64,000 nucleotides of DNA from Stereocaulon alpinum (GCA_018257865.1 JAEUBA010000006.1:62001-126000); one strand, 5' to 3'. Shown: positions 45,340 to 58,548, counted from the stretch's first letter. A program made the numbers and translations. The notes: generated by a model from the letters alone, not told the origin.

Positions 45340-47234
45340 GTGTAAGATATACACTGTGCCATTGACACTTGTACAATGGCTCGAACTCACAAAGATTCAG
45401 CCTCAGATCTACGGATGATCATGTGGATTCAGCTCCAGCCCCTGTTTGCTTGCCACTATAAGAGCTCAAGTTAAAATAGAGGACTACCAAACGCAGCTCT
45501 ACTCCTCGGGTTTCTCCTGTTCATACAGCTCCAGATATGTGCCCATGAGGCGCCTACAGCGGCACACATCCCTTGTTCGGTCACTTTCCCAGCTCTTGAA
45601 CCTCATACTTGCAACGTTCTATGCTCCGACTATCGCTATATGCATTGATGTAGATCTCCAGGTTTTCGTTGTGTCAACCCATCTACTCGTCATGCCTCCA
45701 GTGCAAGGTATGGGTGGAACGTTTGCGTTTTGCTCGCATTAGCTGACAGACCGCATAGTATAAGATCTTTACGAATCCTTACCTGTGGAGTAGAACAGAC
45801 CTTCTTGAGCGGAAATCCAACGTCAAACCCCGTGTCAAGGCCAACCTCCGCAACGCCAACAGCTACAAGCAGGCGCTTCCCGACTACAAAGCACGTCCAG
45901 ACCATCAAAGCAAATCAAACGTAACCAATCCAATCACCAACAAAATCCATCATACACAACAGCCCGCAACCAATCTTATCAACACACACCGCACCGCGCA
46001 GCCCCCAGCACCACCACACCCAAACCAAACCACCCCTCCCAGAACCAGGCTTCTCCAACTCCCAGCTCCCAGATCCACCAAAACCCCGCATGACCTCACC
46101 ATCCAGAAAAACGGTCAAAAAGATTGTAAATCGACAACACACCACCTTGCATCCTCATCCTAATCCGTCACTAACAAGGATCCTTCCAGGGATCGAAAAG
46201 TGGAGATCAATAATTAGATGATCCTCCTCCTTGGAACCGCGGCTGTTTTGAATAGACGGATTGGGGAGATCCTTGAGGATTTAGGATGGAGGATGGAGGA
46301 TGGAGGATTGTGGTTGTGGGTGTAGTTGCGGCGGCGTAGAGGGTTGATGGGGAGGATCTGAGAGGGGAGTTTGGAAATACGGGGGTAAGAGTAGGCTGGT
46401 TGGTGATGGGGACGCGAGGCGAGGGAGGGAGGATCGTGGATAGATTGATCCCACGGAGAGTACTGATAGTGCCGTTGGCAATGCTAATGCGGTCCCTGTG
46501 AGCAAGAAGTGCAGGGTGGATTTGAGCGAAGGCTACTTAGGGGAAGGGTTTGTAATTGGAGAGCGTATCAGATGGTGCGTTGCAAGGGATTCTGTAGTCT
46601 GAAGCCAGTGGAGATGACAGTCTGTAACAGGACTTAGCACCAAACAACGAAAGAGAGGTTATTGTACAGAAAACCCTACGACAGTAGAGCACACCACATC
46701 GAATCTCGCACAATTTTTGGCATCCTAAGAACGCAATTGATGATATAGCACAGTACCTAGTAACCACAACACCGCAGCGAAGGATCTATCGAGCCACACA
46801 TAAACACGCAAAGTACTAAAACCGGTCGAATAAGGAACATGAACGATATCGCACATTGAGCTAAGAACAAACAATAGCTCTAGAGTAAGGAGTCCAGCTC
46901 GAATAATACTATCTAGTCGGGGAGCCGGCAATGTGCAAGCAGATATAGGTGAAGTACCTGAGATGGCAGGTATTGGGGATGGGGAGAATGTAGGACTTTG
47001 GTGTTTTCTCAAGGAGAGGATCTCGATTTTGGGGCGTTCGGATTTGAACGAGGGCTATGATGGAGGGAGTATTCGCTGTAGCAACACGACGATGATGTAG
47101 ATATGTTCGAGACTAAGGATTGCAGCACTCCGTATGTAATGCTAATGCTTTGATCAACTCATGCACATCCTGGTATCATAGAACCGCATAACAATGCAAT
47201 CGCTCGGAACAGTTCCTCTACCAGGGAACCTTGC
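45340..47234. other. Intergenic, low-complexity
   Basis: 1.9 kb. About 45950-46100 is rich in CCA/ACC runs, giving low-complexity ORFs on both strands. A 7-bp GGATGGA unit repeats about 3.6 times at 46284-46308. Minus-strand ORFs at 45690-45908 and 45915-46145 look slightly protein-like but have no recognised motif, so no gene is called. Confidence 0.45.
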
Positions 47235-49204
47235 CTAGACCTCCCTCTCTTTACCCTTTCCTTTGCTGGACTCAGCTCCCTTTTCGTCAGAGGGATAGAG
47301 AGGCTGTAACTGCCCATTACCTTCTATTCCAACACCTTGCATTCCCGCTCGCATTTCTCTCATCTCCCGCCCCTCGTCCCCCTGTGCGTCGTTCCCTAGC
47401 GGACTCCCCAGCTTCATCTCCGACACGTCTTCCGTATCATCGTCATCCATAGCCAAGAGTGGCCCTTCAGGACTCGGGCTCTCCGTCAGATAGGCTGCGT
47501 CTTCCCTGGAAGGTCCGCTTGCGCTTGCCTTTCTTAGTGGTGTGCCAATATCTTCATCTCCATCATCACCTCCTTCCTTTTTATCGAAGCCCTTCCAGTC
47601 ACCAAAGGCACCTTCATTCAAGCCAATCGCCTTCGCCACAGCCGTGGCTTCAGTTTCGCTGGCCTCGCCAGCGGACGGCTGCGACTCCAATGCTCCACTG
47701 CCACCGGTACCGGCATTGCTCTGCCTCATTATGGAACTGTAACCCTGACGTCTCGAATCTGCGAGACGCTTGTTCTTCTTCTTCTTTCGCTTGTCTTCGG
47801 GACGGACGACGACAACGGGAACGGGTGAATTTTGCAAACAGTATTTGCTAATGGAGCCGGAACGTAGAGCTTGAACGCCCCCTAGCGAACGGCCGCGGGT
47901 CCCTACTATCAGGCAGGCTGGCGCATACGTTTCGATCTGGTGGAAACGTCAGCATACAGATTTTTCCGAAGCCAGCCGTGAGTGTAATTTTCGTACGGAC
48001 GATCTGGGTATAGGGGGCTTACCATGCGCTGAATTGTCTCTTCGACTTTGCCCAGTGCCAGTTCAAGGATTAGATTGATAGCTTTGTTATCGTCATTCTT
48101 TGCCTCGAGATGTTTGAGTAACCTGCGACCTTCGTCCCTGTATTTGCCCTTTTGTATGCTTGCATCGCTGTTGATATTGCTATCTGGGCTCAGGACGCGG
48201 AGGCAGACAATCTCGTCTCCCTCCTCGACCAACTCTTCGATCAGCCATTCGAGCGCGAACTCAGAGTAGTCATTCTCATCATTACCGCAGAGGAAGGTAC
48301 GCGAGCGCCGGGTGTAATTGTAGTCTTTGTGCTTGGAGGATATGGTGAAGGAGAAATCGGAGGCATTCTTGTTGTCAAAAGTATCAAAGCCGATACGTGT
48401 TTGGTAGGTACTGCCATCAGAGACGTTGTTAGATTGCCTGTGCTGATCATCAGAAGCACGACGCAAGATATTTGCATTATTGGAAAAGACAGGAGGCAAA
48501 TCGCTGTCATCAGACACAACTCGAGATAATATAGCGTAGGGAGTATAGGGCCCAGTACTATCGGTGCAAGCTCTGCGAGGTAAAGCATGGTCTGAGCCTT
48601 TTCTACGCCCGACTTCATTATGACCGCGACAAGGCTTGCGATCGGACAGCTGCCTATTGTCCGATGTGGAAATTAGTTCTTTAGCAGCCTTTAAGGCCTT
48701 CTTTGGTGAGGGTGTCATGCTGCCTTTCGCAGCATGGTTCTATGCGTATATATTTTGACAATGCGTCAAATGCAAGACACGGGCGGAGTTTGATATCATT
48801 TCTCGGCTGAGAGCTGTCTATCGTACTTATGGCAAGGGAAAGAGCGTACGAGACAGAGCTTGGGACCAAGATCACGACGGCAAGAGGCAAAGAGAAATGG
48901 AAGTCACGACATACGATGGTGGTGGAGGTGAAGACATTCGTCTCTGCAACTTCAAGGATGGCGTTTTCTGTCTCGGCTCTCGCGCAGGCATCTCCATGCT
49001 TGGAGCGAATTGTATAGAGGACCGACGTCCATCTATCGAAGCCCCAGGAACGCCCACCCCTGCAAAGGCCAGCGTTGGTCTCGATACCCTCTCTGTGACC
49101 TCTCCGTCTTCTGGCACCGTTTGCGATGATATAGATGGAGCCTTCAAGTCGGGGATCGAGGATTTAGAGAAGGGGCTTGTGGTGGGAGAAGGCGATTGAG
49201 ACAT
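47235..49204 (-). CDS. Universal stress protein (USP) domain protein with disordered tails
   Basis: Three exons: 48908-49204, 48023-48739, 47235-47936 (introns 168 and 86 bp); 571 residues. The first 200 residues are Ser/Pro-rich. The USP fold spans about residues 240-385: RTFLCGNDENDYSEFALEWL, GDEIVCLRVLSPDSN, then across the second splice IETYAPACLIVGTRGRSLGG and GSISKYCLQNSPVPVVVVRP. The G-x-x-G-(9x)-G-S pattern is that of ATP-binding USPs. A KRKKKKNK basic stretch and an acidic Ser/Asp/Glu tail follow. Fungal USPs are thought to act in stress adaptation, but no reaction is established. The first intron (GTGACT donor, ATAG acceptor) is longer and weaker than others here, so the N-terminal exon is less certain than the rest. 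Confidence 0.85.
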
Positions 49205-50387
49205 GGCTTGTCGAGCGCCAGGTCGATACGATCGTTGGCAACCTAGGGTCGTTTCGAATGCGTTCGGTGTAATTCAAGCTCCGAACGACGGTTGAGAACG
49301 TTGGTTGTAAAGGAGGCTTGCAAGCCACCAGTGTTTGCAAGTCGTAGATGCGGGTTGATAAAAGCTAGGGCAGGAGCTCGGATGGGTCCGGTTCAAAGGT
49401 TGAACACATCATTGGATGTACGCCCAGCACTCTAGAATCATGAGCTCAGTATTAGATGTTGAAGATAGGCATGCGACGGCGAAAGAGAAGCGCATAGCGA
49501 TGCAAAGTGAACCTGATGCGGGACGGCTTGAACATGTTTGCTTGGCAACATATTGGACGGCACCAAACGCTCTTTGCGTACTCGTATAGTAGAGGCACCA
49601 ATTTGTCTATCCAGACCTCTGTATGGCTACCTACCTTGGTGATTGCTGAAGGTGTGAGAATCATCATGCGTGCCTCCAGGCAGACAACCACAATCTTTGA
49701 GAAAAAGCAATTGATCACGGTCATTCGTCATATCATGGTGACTACGTCGCATCGGACAAGACTTTAGTCCGAACGGGATGTGGCATAAGAACAAGCTTCT
49801 TTGATTCCTGACTCTTCAGCGCAGAGCTTTCGGTTATCACAATCCCGCTAAATGTCACATATTGCTCATGGTTTGCGGCTAGAGGCAGGTCTTGTGTGAA
49901 TCATCATGTGCGGAGAATGGCGGAGATAATGTGGCAATAACGATTATGAGCGTAATGTCCATGCATGATGTATGGAAACGATGGGAGCAATGTGGGGAGC
50001 GGTTTGTTCATGCACGACGATGAATCATTGCCCGTGACGTCCGAACAAGGGCAATTATGCAGATAAAATGTATCATCGTGGATGGGTGGAATTATGAGAT
50101 ACGTTCAACTGCATAGGCAAGTAAATGGATGGATATTAATCATATTGAAATGTATCTAATTTGTCCGAGGTCCTCAACCTCTGTATGAGGGAGAACGCTA
50201 GCTAAATTTCTTCGTCTTTCCATGTCATGCAATGCAGCCAACTCCTCAGTAATCTCCCGTCGTAATGGCCGTAGCCCTGAGTAGAGTATGTTCAAATTCA
50301 TCCGAAGCATAATCATGTACAAGCATTCGCTCAATGTTCTTGGGTATCTCGCTGAATCGCTATCATCAAACAAATCGGAAGGTCCAG
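49205..50387. other. Intergenic, no gene recognised
   Basis: 1.2 kb between the 5' end of the USP gene and the 3' end of the next. Nothing supported. Confidence 0.5.
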
Positions 50388-51200
50388 CTAGTAGGCGGCA
50401 ATGGCTGTTTGTTGCCTTTGAGGGAGGTAGTACCCTTCGTCGAAGAAGGATGCTTGATCCGACTCCGGTAATGATGCTGGCGAATTTGATTTGTTTGATT
50501 GATAGAAACCGGTTGTAGCGATGGCTTGCCGTTGCTTTTCCGAAAAGGCACTCAGCTGTAGCTCTGTTTGTGGTGGTGACGGTGGCATTGATTCGTCGTC
50601 TGAATCTGAATCTGAGTCATGTAGTAGCTCCGGTGGGTGTATTGAGGATGTGCGTGTGAGGGTAAGTTCGTCCTCAAAGTCATCGTCTGTCATGTCCTCG
50701 TCTTCTTCGTCAACTTCAAGGGTAGAAACGGTAGTTGAAGCCGGAGTTGCCCTTCGTGGTGCTGGCTGTGAGTATGACATTTCCTCCTCCTCGTCGGAAT
50801 CCGAGTCGCTGTCCGAGCTGTCTGCATAGAACTCCTCCTCAATTGCCTCTTCGACTTCTTCTGGGATGGTTTCCGCCCATTGGATGTGCTTGCGCTCCTC
50901 GGCAGTGGTAGTGTTGCTGTTGACCGACTGGTTGAACCAGGTCTCTTGTTCCTCTTCAGCGTGTGCAAGGTCGAGCATCAGTCCGTCGAGCAGGTTGGCA
51001 TGGCCCACCAAGAGACGAAGGTCATGGTCGCCCTTGGCAGCTTCCTTGGAGAGCTTGCCGCGGGCCGTGTGGGCGACGTAGTAAGTTTGGGTGAGAGTCA
51101 TCTTCTGCTTCTTCTTTTGCGGGGATGAAGTGGATGTTCTGGTGATTGGTGTTACTGATATTGTGTCAAGAGCGACTTGGTTTCGGAGGCCTGAAGACAT
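50388..51200 (-). CDS. Conserved-looking acidic fungal protein of unknown function
   Basis: Single exon, 270 residues from the first ATG (the frame runs 13 codons further upstream without an ATG). Residues about 34-85 form a compact conserved-looking helical block (MTLTQTYYVAHTARGKLSKE, then DLRLLVGHANLLDGLMLDLA) rich in His/Leu, which I associate weakly with small fungal proteins like yeast Ecm13. The rest is acidic and disordered: Glu-rich, then Ser-Asp repeats (SSDSDSDSDEEEE and HDSDSDSDDES) that resemble casein kinase 2 targets. The C-terminus is rich in Gln and Tyr. No reaction can be assigned. Confidence 0.75.
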   Translation of the reverse strand: MSSGLRNQVALDTISVTPITRTSTSSPQKKKQKMTLTQTYYVAHTARGKLSKEAAKGDHDLRLLVGHANLLDGLMLDLAHAEEEQETWFNQSVNSNTTTAEERKHIQWAETIPEEVEEAIEEEFYADSSDSDSDSDEEEEMSYSQPAPRRATPASTTVSTLEVDEEDEDMTDDDFEDELTLTRTSSIHPPELLHDSDSDSDDESMPPSPPQTELQLSAFSEKQRQAIATTGFYQSNKSNSPASLPESDQASFFDEGYYLPQRQQTAIAAY

Positions 51201-54200
51201 CTTGTATGGTTCGGTGGGATATGTTTGCGTGTGAGTCAATCAGGCAGTAGGGCGGGAATGACCAATAGGTGTCAAGACGGCTGGTGAAAGTAGATCAGGG
51301 TTGGAGTCTTGCTTGGTGTAGGCAAAGATATGAATTCCTTTGTTGTTGTATGTTTGATTGTGAAAGATGGAAAGTTGGGATGGGGGCTGACTGAGGATGC
51401 ATGGCTTCTTTATGTCTTGATGTGCAAATGTGGTTCGGTTGCAAAGCACTTCTAAGCTCCGAACGTAGCGGAGCTTCTTGGAGCCATCGGACAAAGGAAA
51501 GTAGGATAGCCCGGGAAAAGCTTCTCCTCAAGGAATTAGTGTGCGCTAGTAGCAGTGTCAGACAGCATGGGCGGAAGCGCAATTAGTGATCTGATTGGGG
51601 TTGCTGCTGCGTAAGCTCGCGAGGAAGCCGAGCGGTGTGATGTGAACGCCGTGTTTCCCGTACTAAGAGCAGGGCTGAGTCACCACCGAACGTCTTCCTG
51701 GCAGCAATTACTGTAATTGCCAGTTCACCGCCGTTAAGCCCGACTCTTGGGCTCTTGGCCCCTAGGCAGCTGTCTTTTGCGACTGGGCGCAATTTACAAC
51801 TTTACGCTGCATCTTTCCGACTGCGCATGGGATGCGACTCCTTTGCAACCTAACTACACTACCACGACTACGACTACTACTTGCAACACAACTGCATCAC
51901 TACCCGTTGCTTCGTAACAATTACCGAAGTTTCATCCTTTGAGTCGACTCATTTAGCCCTTCCAGATCGTTGTTGATTACCGATCCCTCAGTATTGGAAA
52001 TCCAATCGAGCCTTCTCCAAATCACAATAACATATCTATGACTCTTTCCCCTTTATGCTACCGTGGCACGACTAATCATAATATCGCACCATCATCCACG
52101 GGATTTCGTCAATTGGGTTCTTGCATTTACAATCAACTGCAGACACAATAAGTCTTGCAATCAAGATGACTGACGTCTGCACCAACGGAGATTACGACTC
52201 AATTGATCCCTGCGTTGGCAGCCTAGCCATGGTATAAAATTATGCAGGCGAGACGTCTCCAGCGAGGCAGCAACAAAATGTAGCATACGATAGCGAGAGC
52301 GAGAGCGAGAGCGGGTACGGCAACTGACTTGCGACAGACAAGCCGGAAGCGGAGTATTGGCTGGCCCGGTTGAACTCGCGCCCGTGCCATCCGCACCAAA
52401 CTACAAAGGGCTGCCGCTCCTTGTAGTGGACATAGGTAATACCGACGTATCATCGCCTTTGTTATCACCGGCGGGGAACATGCAGCAATAGTTTGGTGCG
52501 GCATCTGGCTTTGTCATGAGCTGTGTAGGCATGACGCATTTCTGGGTCTGGACTTTGCATGGCTTGACGCCCTGTTCTGCGGAATCTTATCTGATTCTGC
52601 TTACTTATAACCGTGCGTTACCTAGAGGCTAGCCGAAAGAGGCCAAGCAATTATCGCACGACCAGTGATTTCATCAGCATCGGGACCACCAATGGACAAT
52701 TGACCACAACTCTTTTTGCTTGCAAATCAACCTTTCAACTTCAACACTTCATCATTTGCATTTGTGGGAATGTCTCCTCGTGGAATGCTTTGCTACTCTT
52801 GATATGAATACCGAGCATTGCCGTTCCTGTTATCCTTTCATTGCAAGCACACAGTCAGCTGTCAGCTGCTCGTATGTGTCTCTGCAAATAAGTCAAAGGT
52901 TATCTAGCATGCTGGGCCTTCTAGCAACCTTCCACAGACTCACAGAGCCACAAGCTTAGCCCTTCGCTTATTCTCGCTTCATGCTTATCCGTCTTAGGCA
53001 AGAACAAGCTGCCCCACTTCTCACCACGTGTCAATCTTATCGCTATCTCTGTTTCAGTATCGCAGTACCTTAGTGTTACAGCTTGAAAAGTAATAATTAA
53101 TACTAAAGGCGTCCACCGCAGCAGCTGAACTGTCACCTTGGACTTGCCAATTGAAGGCTCCGCCTCCGAGCTGCATTTTCGGCTATCTTTAGGCTCAGAC
53201 CAACAAGGATTTGTTTCATCCTATCAAACTCCGCCTGGGTAACAACCAGACTGGGGGTTGACCCCTCGGATCTCGACTGGGAACACCTGTCAACTCCCTT
53301 CTGGAACCGGACAGACCACTACCGTTCACCAGTTGTTGTCTACAATCCCAGGACACCCTTTTGAAGAACGAGGAATGAATACTTCAGTCAATTGGTAATA
53401 CATGTAGCAGCCACTTCCTTTGACACCTTTGCCGATATCAACAATGTGATGAAATCTATAGTAATACAAAAGCACCTGACCCTGCAGCAACGGCTCCCTC
53501 ATATACGCGTATCAGAATCGAGTATTCGATTGGATTATCTATGATTATTCTCTCCTGGCGTACCACACATAATTGTGTCTGCACCAAGCACTCTCGCCAA
53601 TTGTCTAGAATAATATCCTACCTGCGGCAGTGCCCTCCTTCAGGTATCAATAATGTATTCTTATCAGCATATTTGTTCTTGTCCAGATTTATGCGCTCAG
53701 GTCCGCAACAGGATTTTTCGTTACCGCTCACACCAGAGTCAACTATACAGCTAAGATTGCAATGGCTACTTCTCTCGATATATGTACGTACCTTACGCCG
53801 CAGACAGACTCACAAAAATTCTCCCTTTCGAAATCTGATTGAAGTGTCACTACACAATCAAGCTGGGAAAACACGCATGATTATTTCAGACCTGTAAGAA
53901 TACCTCCCTCTTTCCCCATATGAACGAAAGCCCCAATACAAGCAGATACACCAACTTCCACTCTTCCAATCTTTGTACAATTAACCGAGTCTACGATGGC
54001 TTCCTTTTCCTCGTCTACACGAGCTTCGAAAATACATCTACATACGCAACGGCTACCGCTTTGCGTGCTTACCCAACGGGTCCAATATGACTCGGCTTAG
54101 AAGGGCCGCCCACAACAACACGTGCTTCATGTCAAGGATACAGTCAGAAATGCAACAGTCACTCCTGCCTTCAATTGGACCACGTCACAGATGTAGTCAG

Positions 54201-55323
54201 ATCTGCTACAGCTACCTCCTTCGAGAACTCCCATGTGCCAGCATGCAATCTAATTTGCAGCAAGTGCCTATTCCTAATCTTGATGCCAAACTCAACGACT
54301 GCATTCCAACATGCAGCGTTCCCTTCCTTCCATGTCAGCACCAACTTTGACAAGTGATTGGATCCTTAACAGCGACATCTTTTGATGCCTCCCAAGATTG
54401 ATCGTTCGATTTCATCTGCAGTAATCAATCCTACCGCCATCTACCGAGACTTATCCGTGCAACTAGACTTGCAACCGCCACGTCCTCCTTGGCCCCCCTA
54501 CTGATACCAACACACCATAACATCCGCAGCAGACCCTTACACTACATTCCCGCACCACAATCAATCACCCAACAAACACCTCCCCAACACCTGCATCAAA
54601 CTCCTCATCACCACACCCCAAGACAAATATACAACCAAGCAGACTGCACTAATCCCGGCTTTGACTCTAAACAAACAACTAAACTCCAACTCTCCAATGG
54701 AATCATTCAGCAAAACCCTAGCTCCTCGCGAATATCTTGGAGTACAACATCAGCTCTCTCTTCCAGATTAGACGCTATCATCCCAGCTCCCTACTTCAAC
54801 TTCGAAGTTGATGAACAGCTCCCCGCTGTTACTGATTATCATGATCCAGCCCTTCTACCTGGTCTGGTTGCGGAGTACCAGCGCCTGACCTACTGCAATG
54901 CGTTTCTGGGCGCAAGTCAATTGTGCTTTTCGACGTTTGTTTGGTACTGTAGGGTAAGGGCAATGGATATGAATGGTGCTAATGCATGGCTCCGTATTAG
55001 TTTGAGTTTTGTAAAGTGTGGGTGGGTGGCTCGCAGCTCGCAGCATGGCTCGAATGTTTATAATGGTTACTTCTGATATACTTGAGAGTGCGCAGTAGAA
55101 GGTTTAGGGGAGTGGGTCTGAGAGCTGTGTGAATTTGTGAACATCTTCCCGTTCTTATACTCTTACACGCAAGTCTCGCGATTTCGAGCAGCCAGACGTA
55201 AAAGTGGACGAGTTACTATCCGCCCTTCTTTGGCTACTTGGGAGGTAACCTCGCAAAGCTATTACTCTATCAAGCATTTCACATCGTAACACATGACCAC
55301 ATCGCCCCACTGCTATAGCCCCA
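51201..55323. other. 4.1 kb gene-poor stretch
   Basis: No gene recognised. A short GCGAGA repeat lies at 52293-52313. An open frame at 54489-55076 (about 195 codons) has protein-like stretches such as IIPAPYFNFEVDEQLPAV but lacks an ATG near its start and any known motif; it may be an exon of an unrecognised gene. Pyrimidine-rich sequence dominates 53140-54600. Confidence 0.45.
52293..52313. repeat. GCGAGA hexamer repeat, 3.5 copies
   Basis: Exact tandem copies of GCGAGA; a simple-sequence repeat without associated gene. Confidence 0.85.
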
Positions 55324-56913
55324 TCATATCCTCTTCCCACCCTCCAACCTCGCCTCCTCGTCATAGAAATCATCATCCCAATCACTTCCCCCACCAACCT
55401 TTCTCCCCACCCATATACCCAGCGCCGTAACAACAACGCCGCCCAAGAACCACCGCTCAAACCACCCATCTACCCAAGTAACGCCCTCTTTCCCTCCTAA
55501 CGCGCCTAGACCCTCTCCTACCACCGCGCCAGGCATCATGCCTCGCAGCATCAGCGCTGCGCTTATCACGTATGTGCCGCAGACTTGTGCGACTACGAGG
55601 GCAAGGTTGGCTTGTATTGTGCTCAGGAGAGATGGCAGCCAGCGTGCGAAGAGGGAGAAAGTTTGCATGACGGAGGAGAAGGAGGCGAAGAGGATCAGGC
55701 CTGAGAGAAGGAAGGAGATTTGGCGTGCCCATGCTGCTTGATCGAGATGCGGGTCATAGTGTGTTGCTAGTAAAGCGATAATGTTGTCGACGGGATCAGA
55801 GGTGGTAAAGGATTTGGAAGGGTCTTGGTGCGAGGAGAGGGAACGCCGGATGAATGTTAAGGTTGTCGTGGCGATGCGGTAGAGACAGAATAAGGAGAAG
55901 GCGTAGGATGCACTTATCAAGAGACGCCCCGTGGCGGTGCGGGAGCGATTCTGTTGTTGAAGTCGGGATTGGAGGTTTGCGTGGGAGGTGGATAGGGAGA
56001 CGGCCATTGTTTCAAGGCCAGAGATTTCGAGCAGGAGGCTTTGGCGTTCTGTGGTATCTGCGTTGCCGCGGATGGAGCCGATGGTGCGTTGGAAGAAAGA
56101 TTCACTCGGGGCCGAAGACATTTTGCTTTCAAGAGCACGTAGGCGCGAGCGTTTGGTGAGGAGCATGTCTTGGGTTGCGTCGAGACCAGTGGCTTTGCGG
56201 GCGAGGGTGGCTTCCGTGACTGGTTCGGGGCGGGAGAAGAAGTTTTGCCAGGGGGAGGAGACAGAGGCGAAGCCGGAGAGGAGCGACATCACTGATATGC
56301 CGATTACGCCTATGCGTTCAAGGGAGGCTTCGCTGAGGGATTGCGAGGTTTCAGTCTTCGGTGTCTGGCCGACTACGTGGAGGAGCCATTGGCCCGTCCA
56401 CCAGAAGCCCAGGAGCCATGCAGTGAAAGCGCATAGCTGTAGTATCCATGCCAATCTAAATCTTCCCTTCCCACTTCCTGTGAACTCATATCCTGCAGCA
56501 GAGATGGTCGAGTGAATTTCCAGCAATGGGATTGCAACAATCAGGAAGAAGAGAAGCAGTGAAATAGTAACTTTGAAGGCCAAGCCGCGGGCTGTAGAAT
56601 TGATGGTGTTAGATATTTCACATAGTATCAGTTCGACAAGTACCGCAGCTAACGCAATGGTCGAAGAGAAGGTCAGGGCTGATAGGTGTTTTATCGTGGG
56701 TCGTATCTGGCCGCTGTTGGAGAAAGGTCGAGCATATGCACTGGATTTGAGTGATCGAGCTTCGCCTGAGAGAAAAGGGAACAGTTTTTGTAGGACCAAA
56801 GTGGACACGAAGAGGAAGGTGACAATGAAAGGGAGAGAAGAGAAGACTATCGCTGTTGAAGCTGGCATTCCTCCTGGCTTGCACTCATCGCAGTCATCGC
56901 CTGCTTGGAGCAT
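55324..56913 (-). CDS. Golgi pH regulator / ABA-GPCR-like membrane protein (GPHR family)
   Basis: Intronless, 529 residues, ATG at 56913. About nine hydrophobic segments are visible: pairs near residues 18-45, 75-95 and 110-132, one near 150-175, one near 205-225, a polar central loop (about 230-330), then several from 340 to the end. The loop holds RLRALESKMSS and the family-like SLLLEISGLETMAVSLSTSH coiled part; C-terminal ISFLLSGLILFASFSSVMQTF and VCGTYVISAALMLRGMMP match GPHR/GTG proteins. Animal GPHR is a Golgi counter-ion channel; plant GTGs are putative ABA receptors. The fungal role is not established. The C-terminal tail is acidic. Confidence 0.85.
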   Translation of the reverse strand: MLQAGDDCDECKPGGMPASTAIVFSSLPFIVTFLFVSTLVLQKLFPFLSGEARSLKSSAYARPFSNSGQIRPTIKHLSALTFSSTIALAAVLVELILCEISNTINSTARGLAFKVTISLLLFFLIVAIPLLEIHSTISAAGYEFTGSGKGRFRLAWILQLCAFTAWLLGFWWTGQWLLHVVGQTPKTETSQSLSEASLERIGVIGISVMSLLSGFASVSSPWQNFFSRPEPVTEATLARKATGLDATQDMLLTKRSRLRALESKMSSAPSESFFQRTIGSIRGNADTTERQSLLLEISGLETMAVSLSTSHANLQSRLQQQNRSRTATGRLLISASYAFSLFCLYRIATTTLTFIRRSLSSHQDPSKSFTTSDPVDNIIALLATHYDPHLDQAAWARQISFLLSGLILFASFSSVMQTFSLFARWLPSLLSTIQANLALVVAQVCGTYVISAALMLRGMMPGAVVGEGLGALGGKEGVTWVDGWFERWFLGGVVVTALGIWVGRKVGGGSDWDDDFYDEEARLEGGKRI

Positions 56914-58548
56914 GGGCAGATGTAATGAAAGAGGTGGGTATTCCCGAACGCTTGAGCTGCATGAGGTCCTAAATAGTTAGAGCAACCCTGTGCTAGATGA
57001 GTGACGCTGTGGACGAGCGTTGTAAGCTGAAGGATAACGTCGGTTATCAACAGCGAGACAGACTCACAGATTAACGGCCTCTCGGTGGTATAGATACTCC
57101 GTCCAATTCTTAGCGCCAAGCGGAGCATTCTCGGCAGTTTTGGTCCCCCACAGGATTTCCTTCTCGCATGCAATGCTATATATCAGCTCCATTTCCACGA
57201 GAAAGACCCTGATAGAAATGTGAAGACACTTGAAGCCAATTTGGCCGAAGGCATCGGTGCCGCCCGACAACATAAACCCCCGGGAGCCGATCATTGGGGG
57301 CGGCCTGAGACAACTTTTTGACAGTCTTTGTCCACAATAGAAGCATATTTAGAGCTGTGTCTCCAAGCTTCACTGGGAGAGGCTGAGATGCTTGATATTT
57401 GCTGCTTAAATGTCTGTTTAGGAACAAGAGCGCCAACGGCCTCCTATGTCGTATGTTTGACTTTCGCGGCCTAGCCAGCTTCGACGAGACCTTAGTATTG
57501 ACTGAGGGCTACTCAGTACGCAATGGGTACTGCACCGAGCCAGCTCGCGTGCCCAAGCCAAGCAGTGGTTGCTCATTAGACTTGCAAGATCAGGCATTCT
57601 GGGCAGAGTAGACTACTAGCTATGTGAATACGACGAAATCATGAGGTTGTTCTGGTCCTTCCTAAGCTTTGGTTTTGAAAAATATGTCACAAGGTCGAAA
57701 TTGTCTACTTCTATGGCGATCTTGACGGCGATCTCCCGGACAAGACGCATACTCGCATACTCGCATACTCTAGATTTCAGGGTTACTTTCCCACTGTTGT
57801 GCACGACTTGAACAAACCCAGTGATGAGAAATTTGTCGTAACAAGGGTATCCTGCCAAGAGCATACTTTAAATCGTAGACAGCCTACAACTAGAGCGGCA
57901 CTCGGTTCCTACCCAATCAACGCCGCCCCTAGACGGAGCAAAGCCTCAATCTCACGGAGGCGAGTGTGGCTTGACAGCTATCTATGACGCGGACTAAAAG
58001 GAAAACCACCGTCTCGATCGTGGATAATGGCCGGTGATTCGGTGGACTGTTGCTTCAAGACCGCAACGGCCTGCAAGTCAAGCCATTAAAGGCGCCGGAT
58101 GGAGCACTCTGATTCGGCATGAAGTCCTATCTAGAGACTTCCACAAATTTGGAGTTACTGGAGGGTTGAGAAGCCGCGATCCGTAAGGCACAATGTCGTC
58201 GTTGACTACTAATCCGTCATACACAGAATCCTGTCAATGCTTTCTACAGCAACAACTCTCTACTTGATCATACAACAATGCAAGATTGCGTTTATCCTGC
58301 CCTGCTTGCATATATGCATTGAACTTCGTCCGCCGAGTCTGACCCCACTATTCTTATATGCACTCTCAGCCTCCGCATGCATCGTGACCGATATCTCTAA
58401 AATCCCCACCAGTAATTGCCGCCAGACGACTCCGCGCTTGCAAGCACGCAGCATTGACGGCTGCCGTCCTTATAGGTCCTGCTTACCGCATATCCAGCGC
58501 ACGGCGCATTTACTCTCAGCTTCTCATGGAGAATCCGAACCCACATAG
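56914..58548. other. Divergent promoter region GPHR / LONRF
   Basis: 1.6 kb without a recognised gene. An 8-bp CGCATACT unit repeats three times at 57746-57769. A 103-codon ORF (58237-58548) ends with TAG immediately before the LONRF start codon, in the same frame; it has no known motif and may simply be an upstream ORF in the leader. Confidence 0.45.

Noticed and set aside
47033..47060. Sequence resembling a tRNA T-arm
   Set aside because: No matching A-box or acceptor stem at the right distance could be found.
54489..55076. 195-codon open frame as a gene
   Set aside because: No start ATG until near its end and no recognised domain; kept only as a finding.
58237..58548. 103-codon ORF directly upstream of LONRF in frame
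   Set aside because: Separated by TAG, no motif, hydrophobic mixed composition; treated as leader sequence.
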